From NCBI GenBank assembly GCA_900316685.1, contig ONDS01000003.1, positions 62,001 to 126,000 on the forward strand: 64,000 nucleotides of DNA, in the 5' to 3' direction. The position numbers were made by a program, and so were the translations under genes. Of the stretch, positions 46,241-54,767 are shown one piece after another (the first letter of the stretch is position 1; every line of letters starts with the position of its first letter). This stretch comes from an uncultured Prevotellaceae bacterium. GTDB lineage: Bacteria; Bacteroidota; Bacteroidia; Bacteroidales; Bacteroidaceae. Under the pieces are notes generated by a model. The model saw only the letters and a program-made list of their open reading frames with translations, ran no database searches and was not told where the DNA came from.

Positions 46241-46556
46241 CTTCTTCCTCCTCTCTTAGATCGTCGCTTAGGACAAAAATCTCCTCGTCGTCAGCCTTCA
46301 TGAAATAGCGTTCGCGCGCTATCTTCTCTATGGCGGCGGGGTTATGGTCGAGTTCGCTCAGGCGTATGCTGTCGGCCTGATACTGCGCATTGAGCTCTTC
46401 TATCTCTGTGCGTAGCTCGTCGATTTGTTGGTCGTACTTGTATTTGCTCAAGTAACTGTTTTCATCGACGAAGCCCACGATGGCCACGCCGATGATGATG
46501 ACGATGATATACTTGAATCGGCTCAGGAATCGGCCGACATGTCGCATTACACTCAT
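46224..46556 (-). CDS. FtsB/DivIC-family septum formation initiator
   Basis: 110 residues from the ATG at 46556. One membrane helix (YIIVIIIGVAIVGFV) is followed by a coiled coil (YDQQIDELRTEIEELNAQYQ) and the motif PAAIEKIARERYFMKADDEE, typical of FtsB/DivIC. It is a bitopic divisome protein with the coil in the periplasm. An upstream ATG at 46577 lies inside the -7 element (46575-46582) and is not usable. Confidence 0.85.
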   Translation of the reverse strand: MSVMRHVGRFLSRFKYIIVIIIGVAIVGFVDENSYLSKYKYDQQIDELRTEIEELNAQYQADSIRLSELDHNPAAIEKIARERYFMKADDEEIFVLSDDLREEEEDAAAQ

Positions 46557-46574
46557 TGTTCGCTTATTTGAGTG

Positions 46575-46582
46575 CAAAGATA
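46575..46582 (-). promoter_or_regulatory. -7 element of the FtsB/DivIC-like gene
   Basis: The minus strand reads TATCTTTG, 18 bases before the ATG at 46556. It decides the start codon of that gene. Confidence 0.6.
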
Positions 46583-46589
46583 AGGAAAA

Positions 46590-46622
46590 TTAAAAGATTA
46601 AAAGATTAAAAGATTAAAAAGT
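46590..46622. repeat. ATTAAAAGATTAAAAG tandem repeat
   Basis: Three and a half copies of AAAAGATT lie upstream of the FtsB-like gene. Confidence 0.7.
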
Positions 46623-46730
46623 TTACGCAGAGGCGGAAGTTTTTTACAGACAGAGGAACAGAGGGACGGTTTTTAGACAAATGAACAAAAGGACATAATC
46701 CATCAGCGTAGGGGCGGTGTTCAAGGTTTA

Positions 46731-46936
46731 AGCAGCAGGGAGCAAGGGGCAAGAGAATACCGTTCTATGTTCAATAATCAACGAGGAACCGCCCTAAACC
46801 CCAAAACACTCAACCCCCGGCACTCAACACAAAACACTAAACACTCAACACTCATCACTCAACACTAAACACTAAACACTAAACACTCAACACTAAACAC
46901 TCAACACTCAACACTAAACACTCAACACTCAACCCT
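46731..46936. repeat. GGAGCAAGGGGCAAG unit and a long CACTCAACACTAAACAC tract
   Basis: A copy of the GCAGGGAGCAAGGGGCAAGAG family (46731-46756) is followed by about 130 bases of CACTAAACA and CACTCAACA nonamers in mixed order (46800-46936). The opposite strand reads GTGTTTAGTGTTGAGTG. A short related tract follows dnaX (51657-51682). Confidence 0.85.
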
Positions 46937-47005
46937 ATATAATAAGGTCTAAAAAAAATACTCATTTTTTTGGTGTAAATTGATACGGAATAGAAAAGAT
47001 TTTTA

Positions 47006-47013
47006 TACCTTTG
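47006..47013 (+). promoter_or_regulatory. -7 element of nrdDG
   Basis: TACCTTTG. A TTG at 46980-46982 is 23 bases upstream, slightly further than ideal. The predicted leader is about 99 bases and holds two hairpins. Confidence 0.6.
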
Positions 47014-47018
47014 CACTC

Positions 47019-47090
47019 GGAAAGTTTTCCAAAACGGGAAACTTTTGAAATTTGAAAACAGGAAAAGTTTTCCAAAAAGGAAAACTTTCA
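47019..47090 (+). promoter_or_regulatory. Duplicated hairpin in the nrdD leader
   Basis: A 30-base inverted repeat occurs twice with a 42-base period (47019-47048 and 47061-47090). Copy 2 has AAAGTTTTCC pairing perfectly with GGAAAACTTT around AAAAA. Copy 1 has a 9-bp stem with one G-T pair. Arms of different copies are also complementary (GAAAGTTTTCC at 47020 and GGAAAACTTTC at 47079), so alternative folds are possible. Confidence 0.65.
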
Positions 47091-47117
47091 ACCATAAAAG
47101 ACATAACATAATCAACG

Positions 47118-49214
47118 ATGGAAATCAAGAATTTCACAATCACAAAGCGCGATGGTTCCAAGGATCGCTTCTCTCTCGACAAGATCATGAATGCCATAGT
47201 GAAGGCCTTCGAGAGTGTGGAAGAGCCCGCTGATTTAGGAACTATTTCAAAGATTCTCAGCCACTTAGACATCAATGAGGGTATCAAGGTGGAAGATATC
47301 CAGAACCAGGTGGAAGAGTCGCTGATGAAGGAAGGATTCTACAAAGTGGCCAAATCGTTCATGCTCTACCGCCAGCAACATTCGGAAGATAGGGAGACCT
47401 TGGCTAAGTTGCAATTTTTGTCAGACTATTGCGAATCGGTGAACGCCGCCACCGGTTCGAAATACGATGCCAACGCCAATGTGGAGCACAAAAACATCGC
47501 CACGCTGATTGGCGAGCTGCCTAAGTCGAACTTCATCCGTCTGAACCGCCGTCTGCTCACCGACCGCATCAAGAAGATGTACGGCAAGCAGCTGGCCGAC
47601 GAGTACATCGACAAGCTGACGCACCACTTCATCTACAAGAACGACGAGACGAGTCTGGCCAACTATTGTGCTTCAATCACCATGTACCCCTGGCTCATCG
47701 GCGGCACCATCTCCATCGGTGGCAACTCGACGGCTCCCACCAACCTGAGGAGTTTCTGCGGCGGTTTCGTCAACATGGTGTTCATGGTGTCGAGCATGTT
47801 GTCGGGAGCCTGCGCCACTCCAGAGTTCCTGATGTATATGAACTACTTCATCGGCAAGGAATACGGCACCGATTATTATAAGCGCGCCGACGAGCAGGTG
47901 GACCTGAGCCTGAAGAAACGCACGTTGGACAAGGTGATCACCGACTATTTCGAGCAGATAGTATATACCCTCAACCAACCCACCGGTGCCCGCAACTACC
48001 AAGCGGTATTCTGGAATGTGGCCTACTACGACCGCTATTATTTCGAGAGCATCTTCGGCGACTTCTATTTCCCCGACGGTTCGAAACCCGACTGGGAGGG
48101 TCTGTCGTGGCTGCAGAAACGTTTCATGAAATGGTTCAACCAGGAGCGCACCAAGACATTGCTCACCTTCCCCGTGGAGACGATGGCGCTGCTGACCACC
48201 AAGGACGGCGAACCGATGGATCCCGAATGGGGCGAGTTCACCGCCGAGATGTATGCCGAGGGACACTCCTTCTTCACCTACATGAGCGACAATGCCGACT
48301 CGCTGAGTTCGTGCTGCCGCCTGCGCAATGAAATTACTGACAACGGCTTCAGCTACACCTTAGGTGCCGGTGGTGTGTCGACAGGCTCGAAGAGCGTGCT
48401 CACCATCAACCTGAACCGTTGCATCCAATACGCCGTGAACCATAAGCTGGACTACCTGGAGTATCTGGGTGGAGTGATCGACCTCTGCCATAAGGTGCAG
48501 CTGGCCTACAACGAGAACCTGAAGGACCTGCAGGCCCACGGCATGCTGCCCCTGTTCGACGCCGGTTACATCAACATATCACGCCAATACCTGACCATCG
48601 GCATCAACGGCCTGGTGGAGGCCGCCGAATTCATGGGCCTGAAGATCACTCCCAACGACGATTACCTGCATTTCGTGCAAGGTGTGCTCGGACTGATAGA
48701 GAAATACAACAAGAAATACCGCACCAAGGAGGTGATGTTCAACTGCGAGATGATTCCCGCCGAGAACGTGGGTGTGAAACATGCCAAGTGGGACCGCGAA
48801 GACGGTTATTTCGTGCCGCGCGACTGCTACAACAGCTATTTCTACGTGGTGGAAGACGACTCGCTGAGCATCATCGACAAGTTCAAGCTCCACGGAGCGC
48901 CCTACATCGAGCACCTGACTGGCGGGTCGGCACTGCACATGAACCTTGACGAGCACCTGAGCAAGCAGCAGTACATGCACCTGCTGAAGGTGGCGGCGCA
49001 AGAGGGATGCAACTACTTCACCTTCAACATCCCCAACACCGTGTGCAACGACTGCGGCACCATCGACAAGCGCTACCTGAAGGAATGTCCGCACTGTCAT
49101 TCAAAAAATGTAGACTACATGACGCGTGTGATCGGCTACCTGAAGCGTGTGAGCAATTTCTCGCAGCCCCGTCAGGAAGAGGCCTCGCGCCGCTTCTACG
49201 CCCACGCGGAATAA
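47118..49214 (+). CDS. nrdD: Anaerobic (class III) ribonucleoside-triphosphate reductase
   Basis: 698 residues. An N-terminal ATP-cone (about 1-95, FTITKRDGSKDRFSLDKIMN) is followed by the ten-stranded barrel. The C-terminus has a zinc site (CNDCGTIDKRYLKECPHC) and the glycyl radical at Gly673 in RVIGYLKRV, 25 residues from the end. It reduces NTPs to dNTPs under anaerobic conditions and is activated by NrdG, encoded downstream. This fits an obligate anaerobe. Confidence 0.95.
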   Translation: MEIKNFTITKRDGSKDRFSLDKIMNAIVKAFESVEEPADLGTISKILSHLDINEGIKVEDIQNQVEESLMKEGFYKVAKSFMLYRQQHSEDRETLAKLQFLSDYCESVNAATGSKYDANANVEHKNIATLIGELPKSNFIRLNRRLLTDRIKKMYGKQLADEYIDKLTHHFIYKNDETSLANYCASITMYPWLIGGTISIGGNSTAPTNLRSFCGGFVNMVFMVSSMLSGACATPEFLMYMNYFIGKEYGTDYYKRADEQVDLSLKKRTLDKVITDYFEQIVYTLNQPTGARNYQAVFWNVAYYDRYYFESIFGDFYFPDGSKPDWEGLSWLQKRFMKWFNQERTKTLLTFPVETMALLTTKDGEPMDPEWGEFTAEMYAEGHSFFTYMSDNADSLSSCCRLRNEITDNGFSYTLGAGGVSTGSKSVLTINLNRCIQYAVNHKLDYLEYLGGVIDLCHKVQLAYNENLKDLQAHGMLPLFDAGYINISRQYLTIGINGLVEAAEFMGLKITPNDDYLHFVQGVLGLIEKYNKKYRTKEVMFNCEMIPAENVGVKHAKWDREDGYFVPRDCYNSYFYVVEDDSLSIIDKFKLHGAPYIEHLTGGSALHMNLDEHLSKQQYMHLLKVAAQEGCNYFTFNIPNTVCNDCGTIDKRYLKECPHCHSKNVDYMTRVIGYLKRVSNFSQPRQEEASRRFYAHAE

Positions 49215-49235
49215 AGACCTACCACCCTAACTCTT

Positions 49236-49294
49236 TTATCCCGAATGAATAGCGTGAGAGAATGACCATTCTCGAATCCTATCATTCGGGATAA
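49236..49294 (+). promoter_or_regulatory. Nested hairpin between nrdD and nrdG
   Basis: Outer arms TTATCCCGAATGA (49236-49248) and TCATTCGGGATAA (49282-49294) are perfectly complementary over 13 bp. An inner hairpin GAGAAT/ATTCTC (49258-49273) sits between them. It fills most of the 98-base intercistronic gap. It may be an RNA-processing or stability element. Confidence 0.65.
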
Positions 49295-49312
49295 TATAAC
49301 CCACCTGATGAG

Positions 49313-49780
49313 ATGCTGAAATATGTGAACACGGGTATTGTTTTCCAGGAGATACCCGACGAGGTGACCTTGGCCATCAACATATCCAATTGCCCCTGCC
49401 GCTGCCCGGGTTGTCACAGCCACTACCTGTGGGACGATATCGGGCTGCCCCTGAACGCCGACGCCATCGACGCCTTCGTAGAGCAGTACGGCAACGATAT
49501 CACCTGCATCGCCATGATGGGCGGCGACGGCGACCCGCGAGGCGTCAACCTCTTGGCACAATACATCCACGAAGAGCACCCGCAGTTCAAGGTGGCATGG
49601 TACAGCGGCAGGCTGCGCATACCGGGTTTCATCAACAAGGCTGATTTCGACTACATCAAGATTGGGCCGTATATCCGCCACTTAGGTGCGCTGCGCGAGA
49701 CGACAACCAACCAAAGGATGTATAAGAAAGGAGCCGACGGCGAGTTTGAAGACATCACCTACCGGTTTTGGAGAAGGTGA
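49313..49780 (+). CDS. nrdG: Anaerobic ribonucleotide reductase activating protein (radical SAM)
   Basis: 155 residues. The radical-SAM cluster motif is Cys27-x3-Cys31-x2-Cys34 in NCPCRCPGCHS, followed by a GGDGDP motif (MMGGDGDPRGVN) for AdoMet binding. It generates the glycyl radical on NrdD. It follows nrdD by 98 bases. Confidence 0.92.
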   Translation: MLKYVNTGIVFQEIPDEVTLAINISNCPCRCPGCHSHYLWDDIGLPLNADAIDAFVEQYGNDITCIAMMGGDGDPRGVNLLAQYIHEEHPQFKVAWYSGRLRIPGFINKADFDYIKIGPYIRHLGALRETTTNQRMYKKGADGEFEDITYRFWRR

Positions 49781-49884
49781 GCCCCCCATCGGTTACACAA
49801 GAAAATAGTATTTGTTTTGTTTGCCGTTTGCATATTTTTTTGTAATTTAGCGGCGTAAAAGCACTTTATCATCATCAATAATCC

Positions 49885-51651
49885 ATGGAATATATCGTAT
49901 CAGCCAGGAAATACCGCCCTATGACGTTTGACAGTGTGGTGGGTCAGTCGGCACTGACCACAACACTGAAGAATGCCGTGAAAAGCGGCAAACTGGCCCA
50001 CGCCTTCCTCTTCTGCGGTCCACGAGGGGTGGGCAAGACCACCTGCGCCCGCATCTTCGCCAAGGTGATCAACTGCCAAAACCCATCGCCCGACGGCGAG
50101 GCCTGCAACGAGTGTGAGAGTTGCCGCTCGTTTAACGAACAGCGGTCGTTGAACATCTTCGAGCTTGATGCCGCAAGCAACAACGGTGTGGATGACATCC
50201 GCGACCTGATACAGCAGACGCTCATCCCACCCCAGACCGGCAAGTACAAGGTATTTATCATCGACGAGGTACACATGCTCTCCCAAGCCGCCTTCAACGC
50301 CTTTCTGAAGACACTGGAGGAACCACCATCGTACGTCATCTTCATCCTGGCCACCACAGAGAAGCACAAGTTGCTGCCCACCATCATCTCACGCTGCCAG
50401 ATATACGACTTCGAGCGTATGGGCGTGGCCGACACCGTGAACCACCTGAAGATGGTGGCAGAAAAGGAAGGCATCACCTACGAGGAGGAGGCACTGAACG
50501 TGATCGCCGAGAAAGCCGACGGCGGCATGCGCGACGCCCTGTCGATATTTGACCAGTGCGCCAGTTTCTGCCAGAACGACCTGACCTACGCCAAGGTCAT
50601 CGAGAACCTGAACGTGCTCGATGCCGAGTATTACTTCAAGATAGTGGACCTAAGCCTTGAGAACAAGGTGAGCGAGGTGATGCTGCTACTCAACGACGTG
50701 ATCAACAAGGGTTTCGACAGCGGCCACCTCATTGGGGGCTTGGCCGCCCATGTGCGCAATGTGATGATGGCCAAGGATGCCAAGACGCTCCCCCTGTTAG
50801 AGACCAGCGAGCGCCATCGCCAGCGTTATCAGGAACAGGCGACTCGCTGCCCAGAGCGTTTCCTCTACAGGACTTTGCAACTGACCAACCGCTGCGACAT
50901 GGACTACCGCCAAAGCAGCAACAAGAGGTTGCTGGTGGAGCTGACGCTCATCGAGATAGCCCAGATTACTCAAGAAGACGACAGTGTGGGTGCGGGGCGC
51001 CGCCCTGCGAGAAGATTGAAAACCCTGTTTAAGAACCTGGTGACCAATTTCCGGAGAGAACCGGCCCAGCAGGTGGCCGCGTCCGGAGAAAAAGCCAAGA
51101 CCATAGCCATGGCATCCGTGGCCACCACCCCCGCTGCAACGACCCCTACCGCCGCCCCCCAGAAGGCGACGGCGAAGCCACCTGTGCTCAACCTGAGCCA
51201 AATCACCCATTCCCTGGATCAGCTGCGCAACGAACCCCAGGGAATGACCTACCAACGAGTAGACGAACGCATCGACATCAAGGAAAGCAAGCCCTTCACC
51301 CAGGAAGACCTGGAGCGCGAATGGTTGGCCATGTGCATGCGCATGCCGCAAGAGATGCACGGACTGTCGGCACGACTGAAGAATGTGAAGCCCCGCATCG
51401 TGGACTATCCCCATATAGAATTGGTGGTAGACAACCAGAGTGTGCAAAGTCAGGTGGCAGCCATCAGTGGGCGCATACGCGCCACCATGGCCAAGAGTCT
51501 GAACAACGGCGACATACGGTTCAGCGTACGGCTGGCCGCCATCGAGGAAGTGGGACACATACTGAGCAAGCGCGAGATGTTCGAACAATTGCGCGAGCAA
51601 AATCCCACCTTCAACAAATTGAGCACCCTACTCGACCTGGAAGTATCATAA
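49885..51651 (+). CDS. dnaX: DNA polymerase III subunit gamma/tau
   Basis: 588 residues. The AAA+ clamp-loader ATPase has KYRPMTFDSVVGQ, Walker A GPRGVGKTTCARIFAKVINC, a zinc module with four Cys (about 62-76), FIIDEVHMLS and the sensor EEPPSYVIFILATTE. After about residue 360 comes a low-complexity Ala/Pro/Thr linker, then a tau-type C-terminal domain (about 470-588). A weak promoter-like pair (TTTG 49820, TAATTTAG 49843) precedes it. Confidence 0.94.
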   Translation: MEYIVSARKYRPMTFDSVVGQSALTTTLKNAVKSGKLAHAFLFCGPRGVGKTTCARIFAKVINCQNPSPDGEACNECESCRSFNEQRSLNIFELDAASNNGVDDIRDLIQQTLIPPQTGKYKVFIIDEVHMLSQAAFNAFLKTLEEPPSYVIFILATTEKHKLLPTIISRCQIYDFERMGVADTVNHLKMVAEKEGITYEEEALNVIAEKADGGMRDALSIFDQCASFCQNDLTYAKVIENLNVLDAEYYFKIVDLSLENKVSEVMLLLNDVINKGFDSGHLIGGLAAHVRNVMMAKDAKTLPLLETSERHRQRYQEQATRCPERFLYRTLQLTNRCDMDYRQSSNKRLLVELTLIEIAQITQEDDSVGAGRRPARRLKTLFKNLVTNFRREPAQQVAASGEKAKTIAMASVATTPAATTPTAAPQKATAKPPVLNLSQITHSLDQLRNEPQGMTYQRVDERIDIKESKPFTQEDLEREWLAMCMRMPQEMHGLSARLKNVKPRIVDYPHIELVVDNQSVQSQVAAISGRIRATMAKSLNNGDIRFSVRLAAIEEVGHILSKREMFEQLREQNPTFNKLSTLLDLEVS

Positions 51652-51652
51652 G

Positions 51653-51699
51653 GAATGTTGAGTGTTGAGTGTTGAATGTTGAATTGTCGCCTATGGCGA
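51653..51699. repeat. GTTGAGTGTTGAATG tract and TCGCCTATGGCGA palindrome
   Basis: The dnaX-asnA gap (convergent genes) holds about four GTTGAGT/GTTGAAT units, reverse complement of the tract at 46800-46936. The 13-base palindrome also found at 32461 follows. Confidence 0.7.
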
Positions 51700-51713
51700 T
51701 GTTGAATGAAGAA

Positions 51714-52751
51714 TTAAATCAACTGCATGCCCATGGCCTCACACTGCTGCCGCATGTCGTCGGGCCAGATGCTGGCCTGTATCTCGCCGATATGCGCCTT
51801 GTGGAGCAGCACCATGCACAGGCGGCTCTGACCGATACCGCCACCGATGCTCAAAGGCAGCTTGCCATCCATGAGCTGGCGATGGAAGAAGAGTTGCTGA
51901 CGCTCCTCCTGATGTTCTTCCTTGAGTTGTCGCAAAAGAGCGGCCTTGTCGACGCGGATACCCATCGATGACAGTTCAAGGGAACGGCCCAGGATAGGAT
52001 ACCAGATGAGGATATCGCCATTGAGTCCCATGCGTCCATCCTCCGCCACCGTCGACCAGTCGTCGTAGTCGGGTGCGCGCCCATCATGCCTCTTCCCATC
52101 GGAGAGTTTTCCTCCGATGCCACCCACGAACACTGCCCCATAGGCTTTGCAGATGGCATCCTCGCGCTCATGCGGAGTCTTGTCGGGGTACATCTGCAGA
52201 AGGTCTTCGCTATGTATGAAATGGATTTTTTCCGGAAGAAACGGTTTGATTTGCGGATAGGTCTCGCAGGTAAGATATTCGGTGCGCAGTATGGCGGCAT
52301 AAATCCGTTCCACCACCTCGTGCAGGTATTTCACGCTTCGCTGCTCGGGTTTGATGACCGACTCCCAGTCCCACTGGTCGACATACAGGGAATGGATGTT
52401 GTCGAGTTCCTCGTCGGCGCGTATGGCGTTCATATCGGTATAGACGCCGTATCCCGGTTCGATGTGGTATTCAGCCAACGTGAGCCTCTTCCATTTGGCC
52501 AGCGAATGAACCACCTCGGCCTGTGCATCGTCTAAGTCCTTGATAGGAAAGGTGACGGCACGCTCCACGCCATTGAGGTCATCGTTGATACCCAAGCCCT
52601 TGAGCACAAACAGAGGAGCCGTCACACGGCGCAATCGCAGTTCTGTGCTGAGGTTTTGCTGGAAGAAATCCTTGATAAGCTTGATGCCTTGTTCCGTCTG
52701 CTTAGTATCAAGCAGTACCTTATAATCAATGGGTTGAATCAGTTTGCTCAT
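51714..52751 (-). CDS. asnA: Aspartate--ammonia ligase (asparagine synthetase A)
   Basis: 345 residues from the ATG at 52751 (MSKLIQPIDYK). It is a class II aminoacyl-tRNA-synthetase-like fold with LRRVTAPLFV, YHIEPGYGVYTDMNAIR, YVDQWDWE and the C-terminal LPLSIGGGIGQSRLCMVLL. It makes asparagine from aspartate, ammonia and ATP. The longer frame to 52829 runs through the promoter and is rejected. Confidence 0.94.
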   Translation of the reverse strand: MSKLIQPIDYKVLLDTKQTEQGIKLIKDFFQQNLSTELRLRRVTAPLFVLKGLGINDDLNGVERAVTFPIKDLDDAQAEVVHSLAKWKRLTLAEYHIEPGYGVYTDMNAIRADEELDNIHSLYVDQWDWESVIKPEQRSVKYLHEVVERIYAAILRTEYLTCETYPQIKPFLPEKIHFIHSEDLLQMYPDKTPHEREDAICKAYGAVFVGGIGGKLSDGKRHDGRAPDYDDWSTVAEDGRMGLNGDILIWYPILGRSLELSSMGIRVDKAALLRQLKEEHQEERQQLFFHRQLMDGKLPLSIGGGIGQSRLCMVLLHKAHIGEIQASIWPDDMRQQCEAMGMQLI

Positions 52752-52775
52752 GTCATAGCTGTTTGAAAATCGCGG

Positions 52776-52805
52776 CAAAGGTACAAACAATTTGCGAGAA
52801 AGCAA
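52776..52805 (-). promoter_or_regulatory. asnA promoter
   Basis: Minus strand TTG (52805-52803), a 19-base spacer, then TACCTTTG (52783-52776). Confidence 0.7.
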
Positions 52806-52997
52806 GCAAAAATCAGCAAATTTTATCATTTAGGCGAAATATTTGGCACAATTCCTTACAATTTGCATAAAAATATAGTGCAATTCAAACAATTTGCACA
52901 GACAAAACCCTCCATCATCTTTCAAAAGGAAAATCATCTCACACTCCGTAATCAAAAAAATCATCCTGATTTCTCACGTGAAACCGAATTATTGCAC

Positions 52998-53005
52998 TAT
53001 CTTTG
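52998..53005 (+). promoter_or_regulatory. -7 element of the C39-like peptidase gene
   Basis: TATCTTTG, 28 bases before the ATG at 53034. It argues against the longer in-frame start at 52863. Confidence 0.55.
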
Positions 53006-53033
53006 CAACGAGCCAAAGAAATCATTGACGACG

Positions 53034-53756
53034 ATGAAAAAGAAAAAGTTTTTTGTATTTCCACTGATATTGATGTTGCTATCGCTGACATCTACAACCT
53101 ACGCCCAAGAGCAAGGAGAAACGGCAGGAAACCAGGAAGGCAGTCTCGGCAAATTGTTGAGCATGCTCAATAATATGACAGACGAGCAAAAGGCGTACGC
53201 CCGAGCCAACTGGTTAGAGGCTCCGGAGGAATATGTCAACCATCACGACCACCCCGCCTCCTTCATAATCCATCCCAACCCCACGCCCGACAAGCAGACG
53301 AACAACGAATGTGCCGCGTGCTCCAGCGCCTACCTGCTCCGGTTCTACGGAGAGAAAGCCGAAGGCGTATCGCTCTACCACCAGCCCACTTTTCCCTGCA
53401 AGTACGACGGTGGCGCCTATCCGAAATGCTTCAAGATACTTTTCGAGGAGCAACTTGGAGCCTACACGGCGGAATATTATACCGGCAGCACCGACGACTT
53501 GAAGAATGCCGTGAGCAAGGGTACTCCCGTGATAGTCTTGCTACACACAGGCTGGACTCTTCACTACGTGCCTGTGGTAGGCTACGACGAGACGCATTTC
53601 TTCATACAAGACTCCGTGGAGAAATACCGAAACATGTTCGGCAACCAAGATTACAATGAATTTATCGATACCGAAACGTTCGACAGAATGTGGAACATAC
53701 CCATAGAATCGTGCCAGCGACTGTTTGTCGTGGTGAAAAAACGTATCAACCTTTAA
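53034..53756 (+). CDS. Secreted C39-like cysteine peptidase family protein
   Basis: 240 residues. The signal peptide is MKKKKFFVFPLILMLLSLTS, then TTYAQE. The body has a papain-like C39_2 pattern: Gln-x4-Cys93 (KQTNNECAACSSAYLLRFYG), then His177 in TLHYVPVVGYDE and an Asp in FFIQDS. Classical C39 domains process double-glycine leaders in ABC transporters. This free-standing secreted form has no transporter attached, and its substrate is unknown. The gene is followed after 28 bases by the 53785 gene, probably in one operon. Confidence 0.72.
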   Translation: MKKKKFFVFPLILMLLSLTSTTYAQEQGETAGNQEGSLGKLLSMLNNMTDEQKAYARANWLEAPEEYVNHHDHPASFIIHPNPTPDKQTNNECAACSSAYLLRFYGEKAEGVSLYHQPTFPCKYDGGAYPKCFKILFEEQLGAYTAEYYTGSTDDLKNAVSKGTPVIVLLHTGWTLHYVPVVGYDETHFFIQDSVEKYRNMFGNQDYNEFIDTETFDRMWNIPIESCQRLFVVVKKRINL

Positions 53757-53784
53757 GTATAACATAAAGAAAAAAACGACCACT

Positions 53785-54324
53785 ATGAAAAGAATGATCT
53801 TTAGCATGGCCTTACTGGCCCTTACCCTTACATCAGCGGGCAAGACAAACGACACCGACCCCATCCGCCAGCAGATACGTTGGGAGGCGCCCGCCTTCCC
53901 ATCCAATGAGGAGGGCTTCATCGAAAAACTATACTTAACCTATTACACCTCCGACGGTCAGCGCCACGACATCGTGAGCGACATGTCCTTGCCTATGCCC
54001 GCAGACGCTTTCGCCGGTGGCGACATCGAGGAACCCGACATCAACTTCGACGGCATTCCCGACCTGCAAGTGAGTGTGGGTTTCATGAACGCCACGGGTC
54101 ACAACCCTGTTTATAATTGGTACGTGTGGGATGTCAGGAGCCACTCGTTCGTAGAGGTCGACAATGTCGCCATCATCAATCCCACCCTGAACGAGGAGGA
54201 GAAGACCATCTATACCCACATGCTTGAAGGCGGCACCATGTACGTGGATAGTTATCGCTGGAAGGGGCTGCAACTGGAAAAGACCGGTGAGTGGGCAGAG
54301 GACTGGAGCGAGATGACGGAATAG
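53785..54324 (+). CDS. Secreted protein of unknown function, paralogue of the 25396 gene
   Basis: 179 residues. The signal peptide is MKRMIFSMALLALTLTSAG. It shares with the 25396 protein the block DPIRQQIRWEAPAFPSNEEG and the core EEPDINFDGIPDLQVSVGFM, then ATGHNPVYNWYVWD. Length and spacing of motifs agree, so they are full-length paralogues. Its neighbour is the C39-like peptidase. Function is not recognised. A link to XAC2610-related proteins is possible but unproven. Confidence 0.7.
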   Translation: MKRMIFSMALLALTLTSAGKTNDTDPIRQQIRWEAPAFPSNEEGFIEKLYLTYYTSDGQRHDIVSDMSLPMPADAFAGGDIEEPDINFDGIPDLQVSVGFMNATGHNPVYNWYVWDVRSHSFVEVDNVAIINPTLNEEEKTIYTHMLEGGTMYVDSYRWKGLQLEKTGEWAEDWSEMTE

Positions 54325-54676
54325 CCTCCACCCCACCCCTAATTCAGTTCAGAACAAAAGGGTGACGAAGCCGGACGGATGAACTCGATGGTCGTGGCAT
54401 CGCTATTGTCGCCCAGAAGCATTTTGGTGGGCAGGTGATCATAGAATCGTATAAATGTTCTCCATCATGTTTTATAAGGAAAATTCCTCTGATTGCTGCA
54501 AAGTTAATAATTAAATTTCGAATAAGTGCCATTATCAGGCATTGTTTTCGTTGATCTAACACACTGTTTTTCGTAGCATTTGCTTATCGAAGCGACAGAT
54601 TATCGGCACATACCGCCGTTTTGTCGCAAGGACATGTGTTTGTCGCAACATAAAGGCAGGAAAATTGACAAAAAAG
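54325..54676. other. Intergenic region without a convincing gene
   Basis: AT-rich. A minus-strand frame (54344-54562, 72 codons) exists but has no recognisable motif or start context, and I do not call it. The only clear element is the promoter at its right end. Confidence 0.5.
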
Positions 54677-54707
54677 TTGGAGAACTTGTGAAATGTGCCT
54701 AATTTTG
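54677..54707 (+). promoter_or_regulatory. Promoter of the 54768 barrel protein
   Basis: TTG (54677-54679), a 20-base spacer, then TAATTTTG (54700-54707). Confidence 0.75.
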
Positions 54708-54767
54708 CACTCGATTTGAAAACAAAACGAGAACATATTTACAACAACAAAAAAAGCATTAATTGTT

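Noticed and set aside
46224..46577. Longer start of the FtsB/DivIC-like gene at 46577
   Set aside because: That ATG lies inside the -7 promoter element, so it would not be transcribed.
54344..54562. A 72-codon minus-strand frame in an otherwise empty gap
   Set aside because: No promoter, no signal peptide and no recognisable motif; AT-rich gap sequence readily gives such frames.
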